In this document: piece by piece, positions 52,005-60,696 of the stretch
Numbering within the stretch: position 1 is the first letter of the stretch
Layout: the number at the start of each line of letters is the position of its first letter
NCBI RefSeq assembly: GCF_001613245.1
Contig: NZ_BDBZ01000006.1
Location: 1-64,000 of the forward strand
Length of the DNA stretch: 64,000 nucleotides
DNA from: Nocardia speluncae NBRC 108251
GTDB taxonomy: Bacteria; Actinomycetota; Actinomycetes; Mycobacteriales; Mycobacteriaceae
Reading direction: 5' to 3'
Notes under the pieces: model-generated
The model's input: the letters and a program-made list of their open reading frames with translations, nothing else
Database searches by the model: none
Told to the model about the DNA's origin: nothing
Program-made: the position numbers and the translations under genes

Positions 52005-53384
52005 ATGTTCTCGATCGTTCGACGTATCGCGGTTCTCACCGCCATGATCGCCGCTGTCTGTTACGGAACGCCGGCCGCATACGCACAAGACGGCACCACC
52101 ACGGTGGATATCACGTTCAGTCGCGGCGACGGCACCACGACGACCGGCACCGTCCACGCACCGGCCGGCGCCACCGGACGACCGGGCGTCGTCCTCGTCC
52201 ACGGCTCGGGCGACGGCCGCAGTTCTCACTACGACCTCACCGCCGATGCCTTCGCCCGCTCGGGAATCGTGGCGCTGAGCTACGACAAGCGAACCGAGGG
52301 ATACACACCGGCACACCGCGACTATTCACTACTGGCCGACGACGCGCTGGCAGGTCTTGCCGCATTACGGAGCCGGCCGGAAGTCGATCCCGCCCGAGTG
52401 GGTCTGTGGGGATTGTCCGAGGGCGGGTGGGTTGCGCCGCTCGCCGCTTCGCGGTCGGCCGAGGCGGCATTCCTGATCACGATCGGCGCGAACTCGGGCC
52501 CGCCGGCCGCCCAGCAGGCATGGGCGAACGAGACCAGATTCGGTGCGGGCGGCGTGCGTGGCTCAATGGTCGATGTGCTGGCGCGCAACGGGGTTCGGCA
52601 GCTCGTCGGCGCCGGAATGTTCGCACAGGCCGACTACGATCCGATACCGGTGCTGCAAAAGATCACCCAGCCGGTCCTCGCCATCTGGGGAGACAAGGAC
52701 CGGCTGACCCCGCCGGGGGACAGCCTGCGCGGTTTCCAGGCCGCGTTCGACGGCGTCGGGAAGCGGAACTACACGCTGGTAACGCTGCCCGGCGCCCAGC
52801 ACGGTGGGCAACCGACCACCGACGGCTTCGACAGGCTGCCCGGACTTGCGCCGGGATACGGCGAACTCATGGGTGAGTGGATCACCGGGCTGCCCCACTC
52901 GGCCTCCGTCCCACGGGTGGACTTACCTGCGGCGCAGGGACATCCGGTGCGTGACCTCGACGCGGTGGCCCGGTGGGAATCCGCTCCCGCAAACCTGCTG
53001 CTGCTGGCCGTGATCGCGCTCGCGTTCGGCGGCTACGCGCTGACCGGCACAGTACGGGCATGGCAACTACCGGACCGGCGCCCCGCCCGCATTCTCCTAT
53101 CGACGGCCGTGATCGGCATCGTCGGCACGGTGGTCCAGCTCGGCTATATCCTCATGAGCCGCGCGACGTCCTTCGGCCCGCTACTACTCGGACGCACCTT
53201 GCCGTGGCTGGCGTTGCAGATCGTTGCCGTGTGCGCGGTGGTCGCGCTGGGCTACCTCGTGGTGCGCACGCCCCGCTCCCCGGCCACAATGTCGAAAGGT
53301 GCGTGGACCCGATGGGCGGTATCGGTTGTCGGTGGAACAGGGTTCGTGCTCTGGGCGATCTACTGGGGCCTGCTACTCCCCTGA
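52005..53384 (+). CDS. Secreted/membrane-anchored alpha/beta hydrolase
   Basis: 459 residues. A signal peptide (IAVLTAMIAAVCYGTPAAYA) is followed by an alpha/beta hydrolase domain: VVLVHGSGDGRSSHYD (oxyanion), nucleophile in GLWGLSEGGWVAPL, Asp in IWGDKDRLTPPG and His in LPGAQHGG. After residue 320 come four hydrophobic segments (for example NLLLLAVIALAFGGYAL), so the catalytic domain would be outside, held by the C-terminal membrane region. Family members are dienelactone-hydrolase or prolyl-oligopeptidase-like esterases. It follows the regulator by 8 bases. Its ester or peptide substrate is unknown. Confidence 0.85.
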   Translation: MFSIVRRIAVLTAMIAAVCYGTPAAYAQDGTTTVDITFSRGDGTTTTGTVHAPAGATGRPGVVLVHGSGDGRSSHYDLTADAFARSGIVALSYDKRTEGYTPAHRDYSLLADDALAGLAALRSRPEVDPARVGLWGLSEGGWVAPLAASRSAEAAFLITIGANSGPPAAQQAWANETRFGAGGVRGSMVDVLARNGVRQLVGAGMFAQADYDPIPVLQKITQPVLAIWGDKDRLTPPGDSLRGFQAAFDGVGKRNYTLVTLPGAQHGGQPTTDGFDRLPGLAPGYGELMGEWITGLPHSASVPRVDLPAAQGHPVRDLDAVARWESAPANLLLLAVIALAFGGYALTGTVRAWQLPDRRPARILLSTAVIGIVGTVVQLGYILMSRATSFGPLLLGRTLPWLALQIVAVCAVVALGYLVVRTPRSPATMSKGAWTRWAVSVVGGTGFVLWAIYWGLLLP

Positions 53385-53411
53385 CTTCACAGCCCGGCGC
53401 GCAGCCCCGCC

Positions 53412-53600
53412 CTACGGGTTCGCTCTCCCGGCGGTCCAGTCGTGAGCGAACGGATCCCGCACCCGACCTCGACGCACCCTGTACGACTGATCCGCCTCTC
53501 GAAAACGATCACGACCGCCTCCCCATACGCCGGGCGAGGCGGTCGCGACCAGCCGCCGATGCCCGCTTCGCGGCCCGGCACGGCACCGCCACAGGATCGT
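53412..53600 (-). pseudogene. Decayed copy of the VOC (glyoxalase-fold) gene end
   Basis: On the minus strand the sequence encodes ADQSYRVRRGRVRDPFAHDW then TAGR, matching ADQPYGMRQGRVRDPFGHEW then IVGR of the intact VOC gene at 54506-54901, and ends at a TAG (53412-53414). Upstream the match continues as DRLARRM but in another frame and then stops, so it is a frameshifted, 5'-truncated duplicate. The intact gene is about 1 kb away in the same orientation. A partial duplication followed by decay is the simplest explanation. Confidence 0.7.
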
Positions 53601-53814
53601 CCGCCGAGCGATCCGATCGCAGATGTCGCCTCACCGGCGGACCCTAGCCGGGTTTTGCTGAGAGACGGAGCTTTTGACGATCGTTGCGCGATCAGCAGCA
53701 AGGTCTTGCCCGGAAAAATTCGCGAGAAATTGATGTAACACTTCGCACTCTCTCAGACATAAGCGAGCGTAAGCACAACAGTCCCATCGTGGGACATCAT
53801 TGAAAGGAACAGGT

Positions 53815-54147
53815 GTGAGACATAGTCTTCGCACGTTTGCCGCTGCCGTATCGATCGCTGCCGCCGGCCTCGCCGCCGCAGGCGTGGCTTCCGCCGCGCC
53901 GGTGCAGGTCACCGAAGCGGCCCCCATCGACGATACTGCCCCTGCACCGGGCACCGGCTCCGCCGAGTCGCTGGGCCCCCTGCTGGAGCTGCTGGCCACC
54001 GGATCGGCCGGCACCGCGGACCCCACTGCCGCGCATATCGACGACACTGTCCCCGCTCCGGGCACCGGCTCCGCCGAGTCGCTCGGCCCCCTGCTGGAGC
54101 TGCTGGCCACCGGATCCTCCGGCGCCCAGACTCCTGTGCAGCCGTAA
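53815..54147 (+). CDS. Secreted protein with internal duplicated repeat
   Basis: 110 residues. GTG 53815 has GAAAGGA ahead. A signal peptide (TFAAAVSIAAAGLAAAGVASA-A) is followed by two copies of a 29-residue unit, IDDTAPAPGTGSAESLGPLL plus ELLATGSAG, at about residues 38-66 and 75-103. The units differ at only two residues. Each has a Pro/Gly-rich turn and an amphipathic LGPLLELLATG helix. No Cys or enzyme motif. It is probably exported and might act as a cell-surface or type VII-independent small protein; function unknown. Confidence 0.72.
   Translation: MRHSLRTFAAAVSIAAAGLAAAGVASAAPVQVTEAAPIDDTAPAPGTGSAESLGPLLELLATGSAGTADPTAAHIDDTVPAPGTGSAESLGPLLELLATGSSGAQTPVQP
53926..54123 (+). repeat. 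Two 87-bp tandem units inside the secreted protein gene
   Basis: Units at 53926-54012 and 54037-54123, separated by 24 bases. They are nearly identical at the DNA level (for example ggcaccggctccgccgagtc appears in both), with differences mostly at third codon positions, indicating a recent duplication. Confidence 0.85.
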
Positions 54148-54277
54148 GTAAGTAACACCCCCGTACGAACCTCCATGGACGATTTCGGCCCCGGGTCGCC
54201 GGCGCGGCCACTTCAGCGAGGGACGTACTGCACCACCCCAAATCTGCGTAGGCTCAGGTCGATTGATTCCCGAGCTG

Positions 54278-54315
54278 CCGAACCCCGGATCGCTTTCCAG
54301 CGGTCCGGGGTTCGG
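54278..54315 (+). terminator. Terminator after the repeat protein gene
   Basis: Stem ccgaaccccgga / tccggggttcgg with a 14-base loop, followed by tctttcc, 130 bases past the stop. Confidence 0.8.
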
Positions 54316-54505
54316 TCTTTCCAGCCCGTATCTCGATCGCGGCCGCGTCTCGGTCGCCGCATTCACCTGGGGGTTACCGGAAAGCTACTGCGCACACTGC
54401 GGTTCGCTGCGACGAGAGCAGCCACCGAAACCGCCGTCGAAGGATCGCGCGGAGCATCCGTACCCCACGCCGTGACCGAGTTCCGGCCGTTGTCGAGAAT
54501 CTGGC

Positions 54506-54901
54506 CTACCCGCCGTCTTGCGGGATCGGCCGGCCGACGATCCATTCGTGACCGAATGGGTCCCGCACCCGGCCCTGCCGCATCCCGTACGGCTGGTCCG
54601 CGACCTCGAAAACGACCTCTCCGCCGGCCGCAGCCATCCGCTCGGCGAGCCGGTCGGGATCCTCGGCCACCACCGTGAGCAACAGGCCGCGGCCGCCGAG
54701 CCGCAACGGATCCTTGTCGACCGCGTCGGCATCCTTCAGCTGGAAACTCGCCCCACCGGGAAGTCCGAGTTCGGCGAAGACGACCCGGCCGCCGGCCTCG
54801 TCCCGCCGCCGGAGCTCGGCGTCTAAGACCTCGCCGTAGTATCGGATCGCCTTATCGGCTCCCTCGACGACCAGTTTCGGGGTGATCTGCTCAATGCTCA
54901 T
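54506..54901 (-). CDS. VOC-superfamily (glyoxalase/bleomycin-resistance-fold) protein
   Basis: 131-residue single VOC module: ITPKLVVEGADKAIRYYGEVLDAE, ASFQLKDAD, LLLTVVAEDPDRLAERMAAAGGEVVFE, and the ending GRVRDPFGHEWIVGR. The usual metal ligands are partly present (Glu in the last motif and His in FGHEW). ATG 54901 gives the standard start MSIEQITPKL. Such proteins bind or modify small molecules, including bleomycin-type drugs and glyoxalase substrates. It is downstream of the AraC gene by about 60 bases in the same direction; a decayed duplicate of its end lies at 53412. Confidence 0.87.
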   Translation of the reverse strand: MSIEQITPKLVVEGADKAIRYYGEVLDAELRRRDEAGGRVVFAELGLPGGASFQLKDADAVDKDPLRLGGRGLLLTVVAEDPDRLAERMAAAGGEVVFEVADQPYGMRQGRVRDPFGHEWIVGRPIPQDGG

Positions 54902-54959
54902 GGAGGTGAGTATGGGCAGCAGCGATACGCACCGGCTTGGAGATTTGTCTCCTGCGAGG

Positions 54960-55922
54960 TCAGAAACTGGCGACCTTGCCCCGGAAATCGCTGGGTCGCA
55001 GTCCGCGGTGGCGTTTGAAGGCGGCACTGAAACCGAAGGCGTCCGCGTAGCCGACGGCCTTGGCCACCTGCGCGACCGTGAGGTCACGATCGGCCAGCAG
55101 TTCCTCGGCTTCGTCCATGCGGCATTCGGTGAGGTAGGCCAGCGGCGATTGGCCCATGACTTCGGTGAAGCGTTTGGCGAACAGCGCCCTGGACACACCG
55201 GCTTTCGCTGCCAGGGTGGCCACCGTCCAGCCTGCGTCGGGATTGCTGTGCATCGCTTCGAGGGCGGGACCGACCACCGGGTCGGCGGGGCCGCGATACC
55301 ACCCGGGGGCGTCGGCGTCCTGGGCGTCGAACCAGTCGCGCAGGGTGCATACCAGTGCCCAGTCGAGCAGGCGGTCCATCATGGCCTGGGCGCCGGCCGG
55401 GCGGGCGGCCGCATCCCCGGCGACGGAGGCCATCCAGGCACAGACCTCGGCGTCGTCGGAAACCACCAGGACCGGTGGTAGCGCGCGCACGAGCCGTTCG
55501 TGGCGGCGGCCCGAGGCGCGATAGGCGCCGACGATCAGGGAGGTTTCGCCCGCGGGGTCGTTACCCCAGCGCCCTTCCCCGAGCGGCGCTTCGCATTTCG
55601 GGCCCTCGGTGAAGCAGGCGATCTCGTATTCGGCGTGCGGCAGCGCGACCGAATCGGCGCGATCGGCGAGCAGGAAGGGGTCGCAACCACGCACTACCGC
55701 GGTGTCACCGGCGGAAATGCGGCGTTCGGAACCATCGGCCAGAAGGAGGGTGCCGCCCCCACTGAGCACGGTCATCATCGTCAGAGGTGCGCGGTCGGCG
55801 AATCGGATGGTCCATGGCGCTTCCAGGACCGCGTGGGTGAGTACGGCACTCTCGGCCCGGATACCGCCCAGCAATTTACTCAAAGGGTCCACCGTAACGA
55901 GAGTAGACGAACTCCTATCCAT
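54960..55922 (-). CDS. AraC-family regulator with cupin sensor domain
   Basis: 320 residues. The N-terminal ~170 residues form an AraC_binding/cupin_6-type sensor (PLSKLLGGIRAESAVLTHAVLEAPW, then RAPLTMMTVLSGGGTLLL). The C-terminal domain has two HTH motifs, ATLAAKAGVSRALFAKRFTEVMGQSPLAYLTECRMDEA and VAQVAKAVGYADAFGFSAAFKRHRGLRPSDFRG. It is divergent from the flavodoxin-like quinone reductase and upstream of the VOC gene, so both are plausible targets. ATG 55922 lies immediately before the divergent promoter. Confidence 0.9.
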   Translation of the reverse strand: MDRSSSTLVTVDPLSKLLGGIRAESAVLTHAVLEAPWTIRFADRAPLTMMTVLSGGGTLLLADGSERRISAGDTAVVRGCDPFLLADRADSVALPHAEYEIACFTEGPKCEAPLGEGRWGNDPAGETSLIVGAYRASGRRHERLVRALPPVLVVSDDAEVCAWMASVAGDAAARPAGAQAMMDRLLDWALVCTLRDWFDAQDADAPGWYRGPADPVVGPALEAMHSNPDAGWTVATLAAKAGVSRALFAKRFTEVMGQSPLAYLTECRMDEAEELLADRDLTVAQVAKAVGYADAFGFSAAFKRHRGLRPSDFRGKVASF

Positions 55923-56012
55923 TGTGGACTTTCATCCATAGATCGTCCATGCGATTCCGGGTGGAATGGAACAGGACATCAACCGAGACATCGGATCACC
56001 CTGGAGGATTAC

Positions 56013-56705
56013 GTGCCACACACCCCATCCGAGGACACCGCGACCGACCGCACCGCACTGGTCGTCGTCGCACACCCCCGCCCCGATTCGCTCACCGCCC
56101 ATATCGCCCGGCTCACCACCCGCCGGCTCACCGGCGCGGGTTACCGGATCGATCTGCTCGATCTGGCCGCCGATGGTTTCGATCCCCGGATGACCGAGGC
56201 CGATCTACCGGATTGGAACAACCGGGAGAAAACCTACTCCCCCGAGGTCGAGAGCCATATGCGGCGCGTCCTCGCCGCCGACGTGATCGTCGCGGTATTC
56301 CCGGTGTACTGGATGCACGCTCCGGCGATTCTCAAAGGCTGGATCGACCGTGTGTGGAACTACGGGTTCGCCTACGGTCGCAGCAAGCCCCGGCTGGCAG
56401 GTAAACGCATGCTGTGGCTCGGCCTCGCCGGAGCGGCGGACGACGACGAGCTGGTCGGCATCATGCAGCAGTCGCTGAGCGCACAACTCGACGACGGTAT
56501 CGCCTACTACTGCGGTATGGCGCACTCGTCGGTAGGACTACTGGCCGGCGCGGAGGAAAAACCGCAGCGGGTGGACGCCGAGGGGAATCTGCGGCTCGAC
56601 GAGGCCCTGACCGGGGCCACGCGCGACGCTCATTACGCCGCGCTGGAGGCGAAGGCGACCGGTTTCGTCGACGACTTCGTTGCCGGCGACAGGGTTGCCG
56701 CCTGA
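56013..56705 (+). CDS. NAD(P)H:quinone reductase-like flavoprotein
   Basis: 230 residues. A flavodoxin-2/NQO1-like fold: TALVVVAHPRPDSLTAHIARL, FDPRMTEADL, then VIVAVFPVYWMHAPAILKGWIDRVWNYGFAYG, the family's active-site segment, and the tail SSVGLL. Members transfer two electrons from NAD(P)H to quinones or other acceptors (YwrO, KefF, NQO1 types), using FMN or FAD. GTG 56013 has GGAGG six bases upstream. Divergent from the AraC regulator, which probably induces it under redox or electrophile stress. Confidence 0.88.
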   Translation: MPHTPSEDTATDRTALVVVAHPRPDSLTAHIARLTTRRLTGAGYRIDLLDLAADGFDPRMTEADLPDWNNREKTYSPEVESHMRRVLAADVIVAVFPVYWMHAPAILKGWIDRVWNYGFAYGRSKPRLAGKRMLWLGLAGAADDDELVGIMQQSLSAQLDDGIAYYCGMAHSSVGLLAGAEEKPQRVDAEGNLRLDEALTGATRDAHYAALEAKATGFVDDFVAGDRVAA

Positions 56706-56767
56706 GGCGCTCACGGTCACGGCGTCACATCGACCACGGAAACAGCGGGCCCGCCGGCCCCGCCTCT

Positions 56768-57352
56768 TCAGCGGAATCCGGCCCCGGCCTGCTGGACAGC
56801 GGTGCGCATGGCGGGCGCCCGGCGCGCGCCATGCGCACTGAAGGCGGTGGCGGCGACAGCGCCGAGGCAGGCCCCTAGGTGCGCGCTGATCTCCGGCCCC
56901 AGCGCCGGATCCGGGAATCGTTGCCGGATCAGGGTCACCAGGGTGGTGTGCACGGATTGCAGCCGGACCATGAGCGAGGCGGGCAGCCCCTGGGCACCGC
57001 GGATCATTTCGGTGCGCAGGTCGGCCAGTTCGTCGACCCCGGCGGTATCGAAGGCGTCGACCAGCGCTGTCGTTGCTTCTTGCACGGCATTCCACGCCGT
57101 CGCCTCGGGGCCGAGTTCGTCCAGGGCGCGCTGGGCAATCTGGAGATGTCCCTCGATGTGATGGAACAGCACATCCTCTTTGGAAGGGAAGTAGAGGAAG
57201 AACGTCCGGCGCGAGACTTCGGCCGCGGTCGCGATTTCGGTCACGGACGTCGCCGCAAACCCGCGGGCCAGGAACAACTCTGTCGCCGCGCGCACGATCG
57301 CGGCGCGGGTTGCCTGCCGCTTGCGCTCCCGTAACCCCGTCGGTTGGCTCAC
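56768..57352 (-). CDS. TetR-family transcriptional regulator
   Basis: 194 residues. HTH: RAAIVRAATELFLARGFAATSVTEIATAAEVSRRTFFLYFPSKEDVLF; the C-terminal ligand domain is of ordinary length. It is divergent from the SDR gene at 57433 and the 80-base gap contains a perfect 36-bp palindrome, so it very likely represses both. Confidence 0.92.
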   Translation of the reverse strand: MSQPTGLRERKRQATRAAIVRAATELFLARGFAATSVTEIATAAEVSRRTFFLYFPSKEDVLFHHIEGHLQIAQRALDELGPEATAWNAVQEATTALVDAFDTAGVDELADLRTEMIRGAQGLPASLMVRLQSVHTTLVTLIRQRFPDPALGPEISAHLGACLGAVAATAFSAHGARRAPAMRTAVQQAGAGFR

Positions 57353-57378
57353 GACAGCAGACTAACTCCTTGCAGATC

Positions 57379-57414
57379 AAATTGCACTAGTGCACTATTG
57401 CACTAGTGCAATTT
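57379..57414. promoter_or_regulatory. 36-bp perfect palindrome, TetR operator
   Basis: aaattgcactagtgca-ctat-tgcactagtgcaattt, which itself holds two copies of the palindrome tgcactagtgca 16 bases apart. A doubled site suits two TetR dimers bound on either side of the centre. Confidence 0.88.
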
Positions 57415-57432
57415 ATCTGAAGGAGTATCGAT

Positions 57433-58407
57433 ATGGGTCAACTGACCGGCCGGACCGTGCTGATCACCGGCGCCGGACGTGGAATAGGCCGCGCGGAAGC
57501 CCTGTTCTTGGCAGCAGAAGGTGCCAATATCGTCGTGAACGATCCGGGCCCGCAGATCGACGGATCAGGCGGTGATATTTCCGTCGCCGCGGCAGTGGTC
57601 GACGAGATCCGGAGCCGCGGCGGAAAGGCCGTGGCCGATACCGGCGATGTCACCGACTGGGCCGCGGCCCGGGAGATGGTCGAGCGAGCGGTCTCCGCGT
57701 TCGGCGGGCTGCACGCCGTGGTCAACAATGCCGCCATCGAGGTGAACAAGGGCGTCGAACAGCTCTCCGAGGCCGAGTTCGATCAGGTCGTGGCAGTGAA
57801 ACTCAAAGGGACCTTCGCCGTTACGCGGTGGGCGGCGGCGTACTGGCGAGAGCGCACAGACGCGGGCGAACACGAAGACCGCTCGATCGTGAACACCGTA
57901 TCCGGCTCCGGCCTGCTGAATCCGCTACCCACCCAGACCAATTACGCTGCCGCCAATGCCGGGGTCGCCGCCATGACGACGGTTCACGCACTCGAGTTGA
58001 AACGGCTCGGCGTCCGGGTCAACTGCGTCAGCCCGTCGATGGTGCGCACCCGCCTCACCGAGGGCGTACCCGGAATGGACGCCACGCCACCGGCCGGGCC
58101 CGACCCGCGCGACCCGGCCACGGTGGCACCGATCGTCGCCTACCTCGTCGATCCCGCCTGCCCGTTGACCGGCCAGGTCCTCTCGGTGCGCGGCACTTCC
58201 GTGGCCGTGAACCACGGCTGGTCCCGCGGCGACCGGATCGAACAGCCGGCAGGATCGTGGACCGTGCCGGAACTGGCGGCACAGATCGCCGGCCTCGACC
58301 TCGAGGACCCTTTCGAACGGTTGGCGGAAGCACTCGGCGGTGCACTGGGGGCCGGCGGCCGCGCAGAGATCGAAGCCATGGTGAACGCACAACTCGACCG
58401 GGCCTGA
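57433..58407 (+). CDS. Short-chain dehydrogenase/reductase
   Basis: 324 residues, longer than the usual 250. Cofactor motif TGAGRGIGRAEA, then GANIVVNDPGPQID, VVNNAAIEVNKG, and the catalytic region NTVSGSGLLNPLPTQTNYAAANAGV, where the usual Tyr-x-x-x-Lys reads YAAAN: the Lys position is Asn. That departure and an extra C-terminal ~50 residues suggest either altered activity or a multifunctional-enzyme-like SDR. The TetR regulator is divergent with a strong operator between. GAAGGAG precedes ATG 57433. Confidence 0.88.
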   Translation: MGQLTGRTVLITGAGRGIGRAEALFLAAEGANIVVNDPGPQIDGSGGDISVAAAVVDEIRSRGGKAVADTGDVTDWAAAREMVERAVSAFGGLHAVVNNAAIEVNKGVEQLSEAEFDQVVAVKLKGTFAVTRWAAAYWRERTDAGEHEDRSIVNTVSGSGLLNPLPTQTNYAAANAGVAAMTTVHALELKRLGVRVNCVSPSMVRTRLTEGVPGMDATPPAGPDPRDPATVAPIVAYLVDPACPLTGQVLSVRGTSVAVNHGWSRGDRIEQPAGSWTVPELAAQIAGLDLEDPFERLAEALGGALGAGGRAEIEAMVNAQLDRA

Positions 58408-58548
58408 CACATGGACCCCGGCCCGACAGCGGCATCGAGTCGCCGGCGGCAGCGCGGGAAAAGTCGCGTTCCCACCTCCGCCGCTGCGCTACGTGGACGG
58501 GCACTCGACTCGCAGTTTGTCGGCTGCGCCACAATCGCCCGGCCGAGC

Positions 58549-58579
58549 TTGCAACCCTACCCTTACGGGAGGGTAGAGT
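58549..58579 (+). promoter_or_regulatory. MerR-type promoter/operator
   Basis: ttgcaa (-35) and tagagt (-10) are separated by 19 bases and overlap the palindrome ctaccct-N6-agggtag (58557-58576). A 19-bp spacer over a dyad is the hallmark of MerR-activated promoters. The SulP-MerR operon starts about 150 bases downstream. Confidence 0.8.
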
Positions 58580-58726
58580 TCCGGTCGCTGAGCGAATGCT
58601 GATCACCCCGGCAACGTGGCCGGATCCGATGCCGATCGCGCGCTCTGTTCCCTGATTCCCCCGCCGACGGCTCGCTGCGCCGGCCGCGCGCCCATGCGCG
58701 TGATCCTTTCGAACGGAGACGCCATC

Positions 58727-60232
58727 GTGTCGATCTCGCATGCGCCCGCCGCCCCGCGTAACTCGGTGGCGGCGGCGCTGCGCAGCCCGAAACGGCTGCG
58801 TACGGAGGTGCTCGCGGGGCTGGTCGTGGCGCTGGCATTGATCCCGGAGGCGATTTCCTTCTCGATCATCGCCGGTGTGGACCCCCGAGTAGGACTGTTC
58901 GCATCGTTCACCATGGCCGTCACCGTCGCGTTCACCGGCGGCCGGCCCGCCATGATCTCCGCGGCCACCGGGGCTGTCGCGCTGGTGGTCGCGCCGGTCG
59001 TGCGGGATCACGGGCTGGATTATCTGATCGCGACAGTGATCCTCGCCGGCCTGTTGCAGGTCGGGCTCAGCGTTGCCGGGGTCGCCGAGCTGATGCGATT
59101 CATCCCGCGCAGCGTCATGATCGGCTTCGTCAACGCGCTCGCGATTCTGATCTTCCTGGCGCAGGTGCCGCATCTGCTCGGGGTGCCTTGGCTGGTGTAT
59201 CCGATGCTCGTTGTCGGGCTGGTGATCATCGTGGGGCTGCCGAAACTCACCCGGGCCGTTCCGGCACCACTGGTGGCCATCGTCGCGCTCACCGCTGTCA
59301 CGCTGGTGTTCGCCCTGAATGTGCCGAATGTCGGCGACGAGGGCGAGCTGCCGTCGAGCCTGCCGTTCCCGCTGCTGCCCGATGTGCCGCCGACGCTGGA
59401 TACCTTGCGGATCATCGCCCCCTACGCGCTGGCGATGGCGCTGGTAGGGCTGCTGGAGTCGCTGATGACGGCCAAACTCGTCGACGACATCACCGACACC
59501 CACTCCGACAAGACCCGCGAGGGCTGGGGGCAGGGCGTCGCGAATATCGTCACCGGATTCTTCGGCGGTATGGGCGGCTGCGCCATGATCGGCCAGACGA
59601 TGATCAATGTGAAGGTTTCGGGCGCGCGCACCCGTATTTCCACCTTCCTGGCCGGTGTGTTCCTGCTGATCCTGGTCGTCGGCCTGGGCGGGCTCGTCGC
59701 GCAGATCCCGATGGCAGCGCTGGTCGCGGTCATGATCATGGTCTCGGCCGGCACCATGGACTGGCATTCGCTGGCACCCGCCACGCTGCGGCGGATGCCG
59801 ATCGCGGAAACCACCGTCATGCTGGTGACCGTCGGCGTCACCGTCGCCACCCACAACCTCGCTTACGGGGTGCTCGCCGGTGTGCTCACCGCGATGGTCG
59901 CGTTCGCGCACCGGGTCGCGCATTTCACCGAAGTGGTGCCGAACACCACGCCCGAAACCGCAGGCGATACCCGCGTCTACAAGGTCCGCGGCGAACTGTT
60001 CTTCGCCTCCAGCAACGACCTCGTCCATCAGTTCGACTACGCCGGCGACCCACCCAATATCGTGATCGATATGTCCGATACGCATATCTGGGACGCCTCC
60101 ACCGTGGCGGCACTCGACGCCATCACCACGAAATACGCGGCGCGGGGCAAACGGGTGGAAATTCTCGGTTTGAACGCGGCCTCGGTGGCCCGGCACCGGC
60201 AACTGTCCGGCCACCTGAACGGCGCCCACTGA
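58727..60232 (+). CDS. SulP-family anion transporter with STAS domain
   Basis: About 501 residues. SulP core from [30 protein letters not shown] to about residue 390, including [23 protein letters not shown], and a C-terminal STAS domain ([40 protein letters not shown]). GTG 58727 has GGAG nine bases ahead; longer starts lack a site. It is distinct from the 7.2-kb paralogue and cotranscribed with a MerR regulator one base downstream, under a MerR-type promoter. The transported anion is not evident. Confidence 0.9.
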   Translation: MSISHAPAAPRNSVAAALRSPKRLRTEVLAGLVVALALIPEAISFSIIAGVDPRVGLFASFTMAVTVAFTGGRPAMISAATGAVALVVAPVVRDHGLDYLIATVILAGLLQVGLSVAGVAELMRFIPRSVMIGFVNALAILIFLAQVPHLLGVPWLVYPMLVVGLVIIVGLPKLTRAVPAPLVAIVALTAVTLVFALNVPNVGDEGELPSSLPFPLLPDVPPTLDTLRIIAPYALAMALVGLLESLMTAKLVDDITDTHSDKTREGWGQGVANIVTGFFGGMGGCAMIGQTMINVKVSGARTRISTFLAGVFLLILVVGLGGLVAQIPMAALVAVMIMVSAGTMDWHSLAPATLRRMPIAETTVMLVTVGVTVATHNLAYGVLAGVLTAMVAFAHRVAHFTEVVPNTTPETAGDTRVYKVRGELFFASSNDLVHQFDYAGDPPNIVIDMSDTHIWDASTVAALDAITTKYAARGKRVEILGLNAASVARHRQLSGHLNGAH

Positions 60233-60233
60233 G

Positions 60234-60683
60234 ATGAGCGACGCGGACTACCTGCAGATCGGACAGGTCGCGGAACGAACCGAGCTCTCGCTCAAGACCA
60301 TTCGCCATTACGACGATGTCGGGCTGGTGCAGCCGTCGGCGCGGTCGGGCGGGGGTTTCCGGCTCTACACCGAGGCCGATGTCGAACGGCTGCTGGTGAT
60401 CCGGCGGATGAAACCGCTCGGCTTCACGCTAGCGGAAATGAAACAGCTGCTGGAAAGCCTCGATATCCTCGGCGATCCCGCGGCCACCGGCGATCGGCGC
60501 GCCGATGCGGCCGACGATCTGCTGGCTTTCCGGGACAAGGCGCGGGAGAGCGCCGAGCGGTTGCGGAAGCAGCTGGCCTACGCGCAGGAATTCACCGAAC
60601 TGCTCACCGATCGGGTGGCGGGCCGCAATGCCGGCCCTGCGATTCAGCGCGGCCCTGGCCCGGCGCGGCCGGCCTCGTCCTGA
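60234..60683 (+). CDS. MerR-family regulator
   Basis: 149 residues. The HTH is YLQIGQVAERTELSLKTIRHYDDVGLVQPSARSGGGFRLYTEADVERLLVIRRMKPLGFTLAEM; a coiled-coil dimer helix (LLAFRDKARESAERLRKQLAYA) follows. There is no Cys for metal binding of the MerR/CueR kind, so a small organic or other signal is more likely. It begins one base past the SulP stop, and the MerR-type promoter before the SulP gene is its obvious target. The C-terminal tail is Gly/Pro-rich. Confidence 0.9.
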   Translation: MSDADYLQIGQVAERTELSLKTIRHYDDVGLVQPSARSGGGFRLYTEADVERLLVIRRMKPLGFTLAEMKQLLESLDILGDPAATGDRRADAADDLLAFRDKARESAERLRKQLAYAQEFTELLTDRVAGRNAGPAIQRGPGPARPASS

Positions 60684-60696
60684 AACGCGGCCGAAA

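Noticed and set aside
53926-54123. Two-unit repeat as a CRISPR or VNTR array
   Set aside because: Only two units, coding in frame and translated into a secreted protein; no spacers or cas genes.
58055-60229. 724-codon minus-strand frame rich in His, Asp and Gly
   Set aside because: Antisense shadow of the SulP gene; no domain or start signal.
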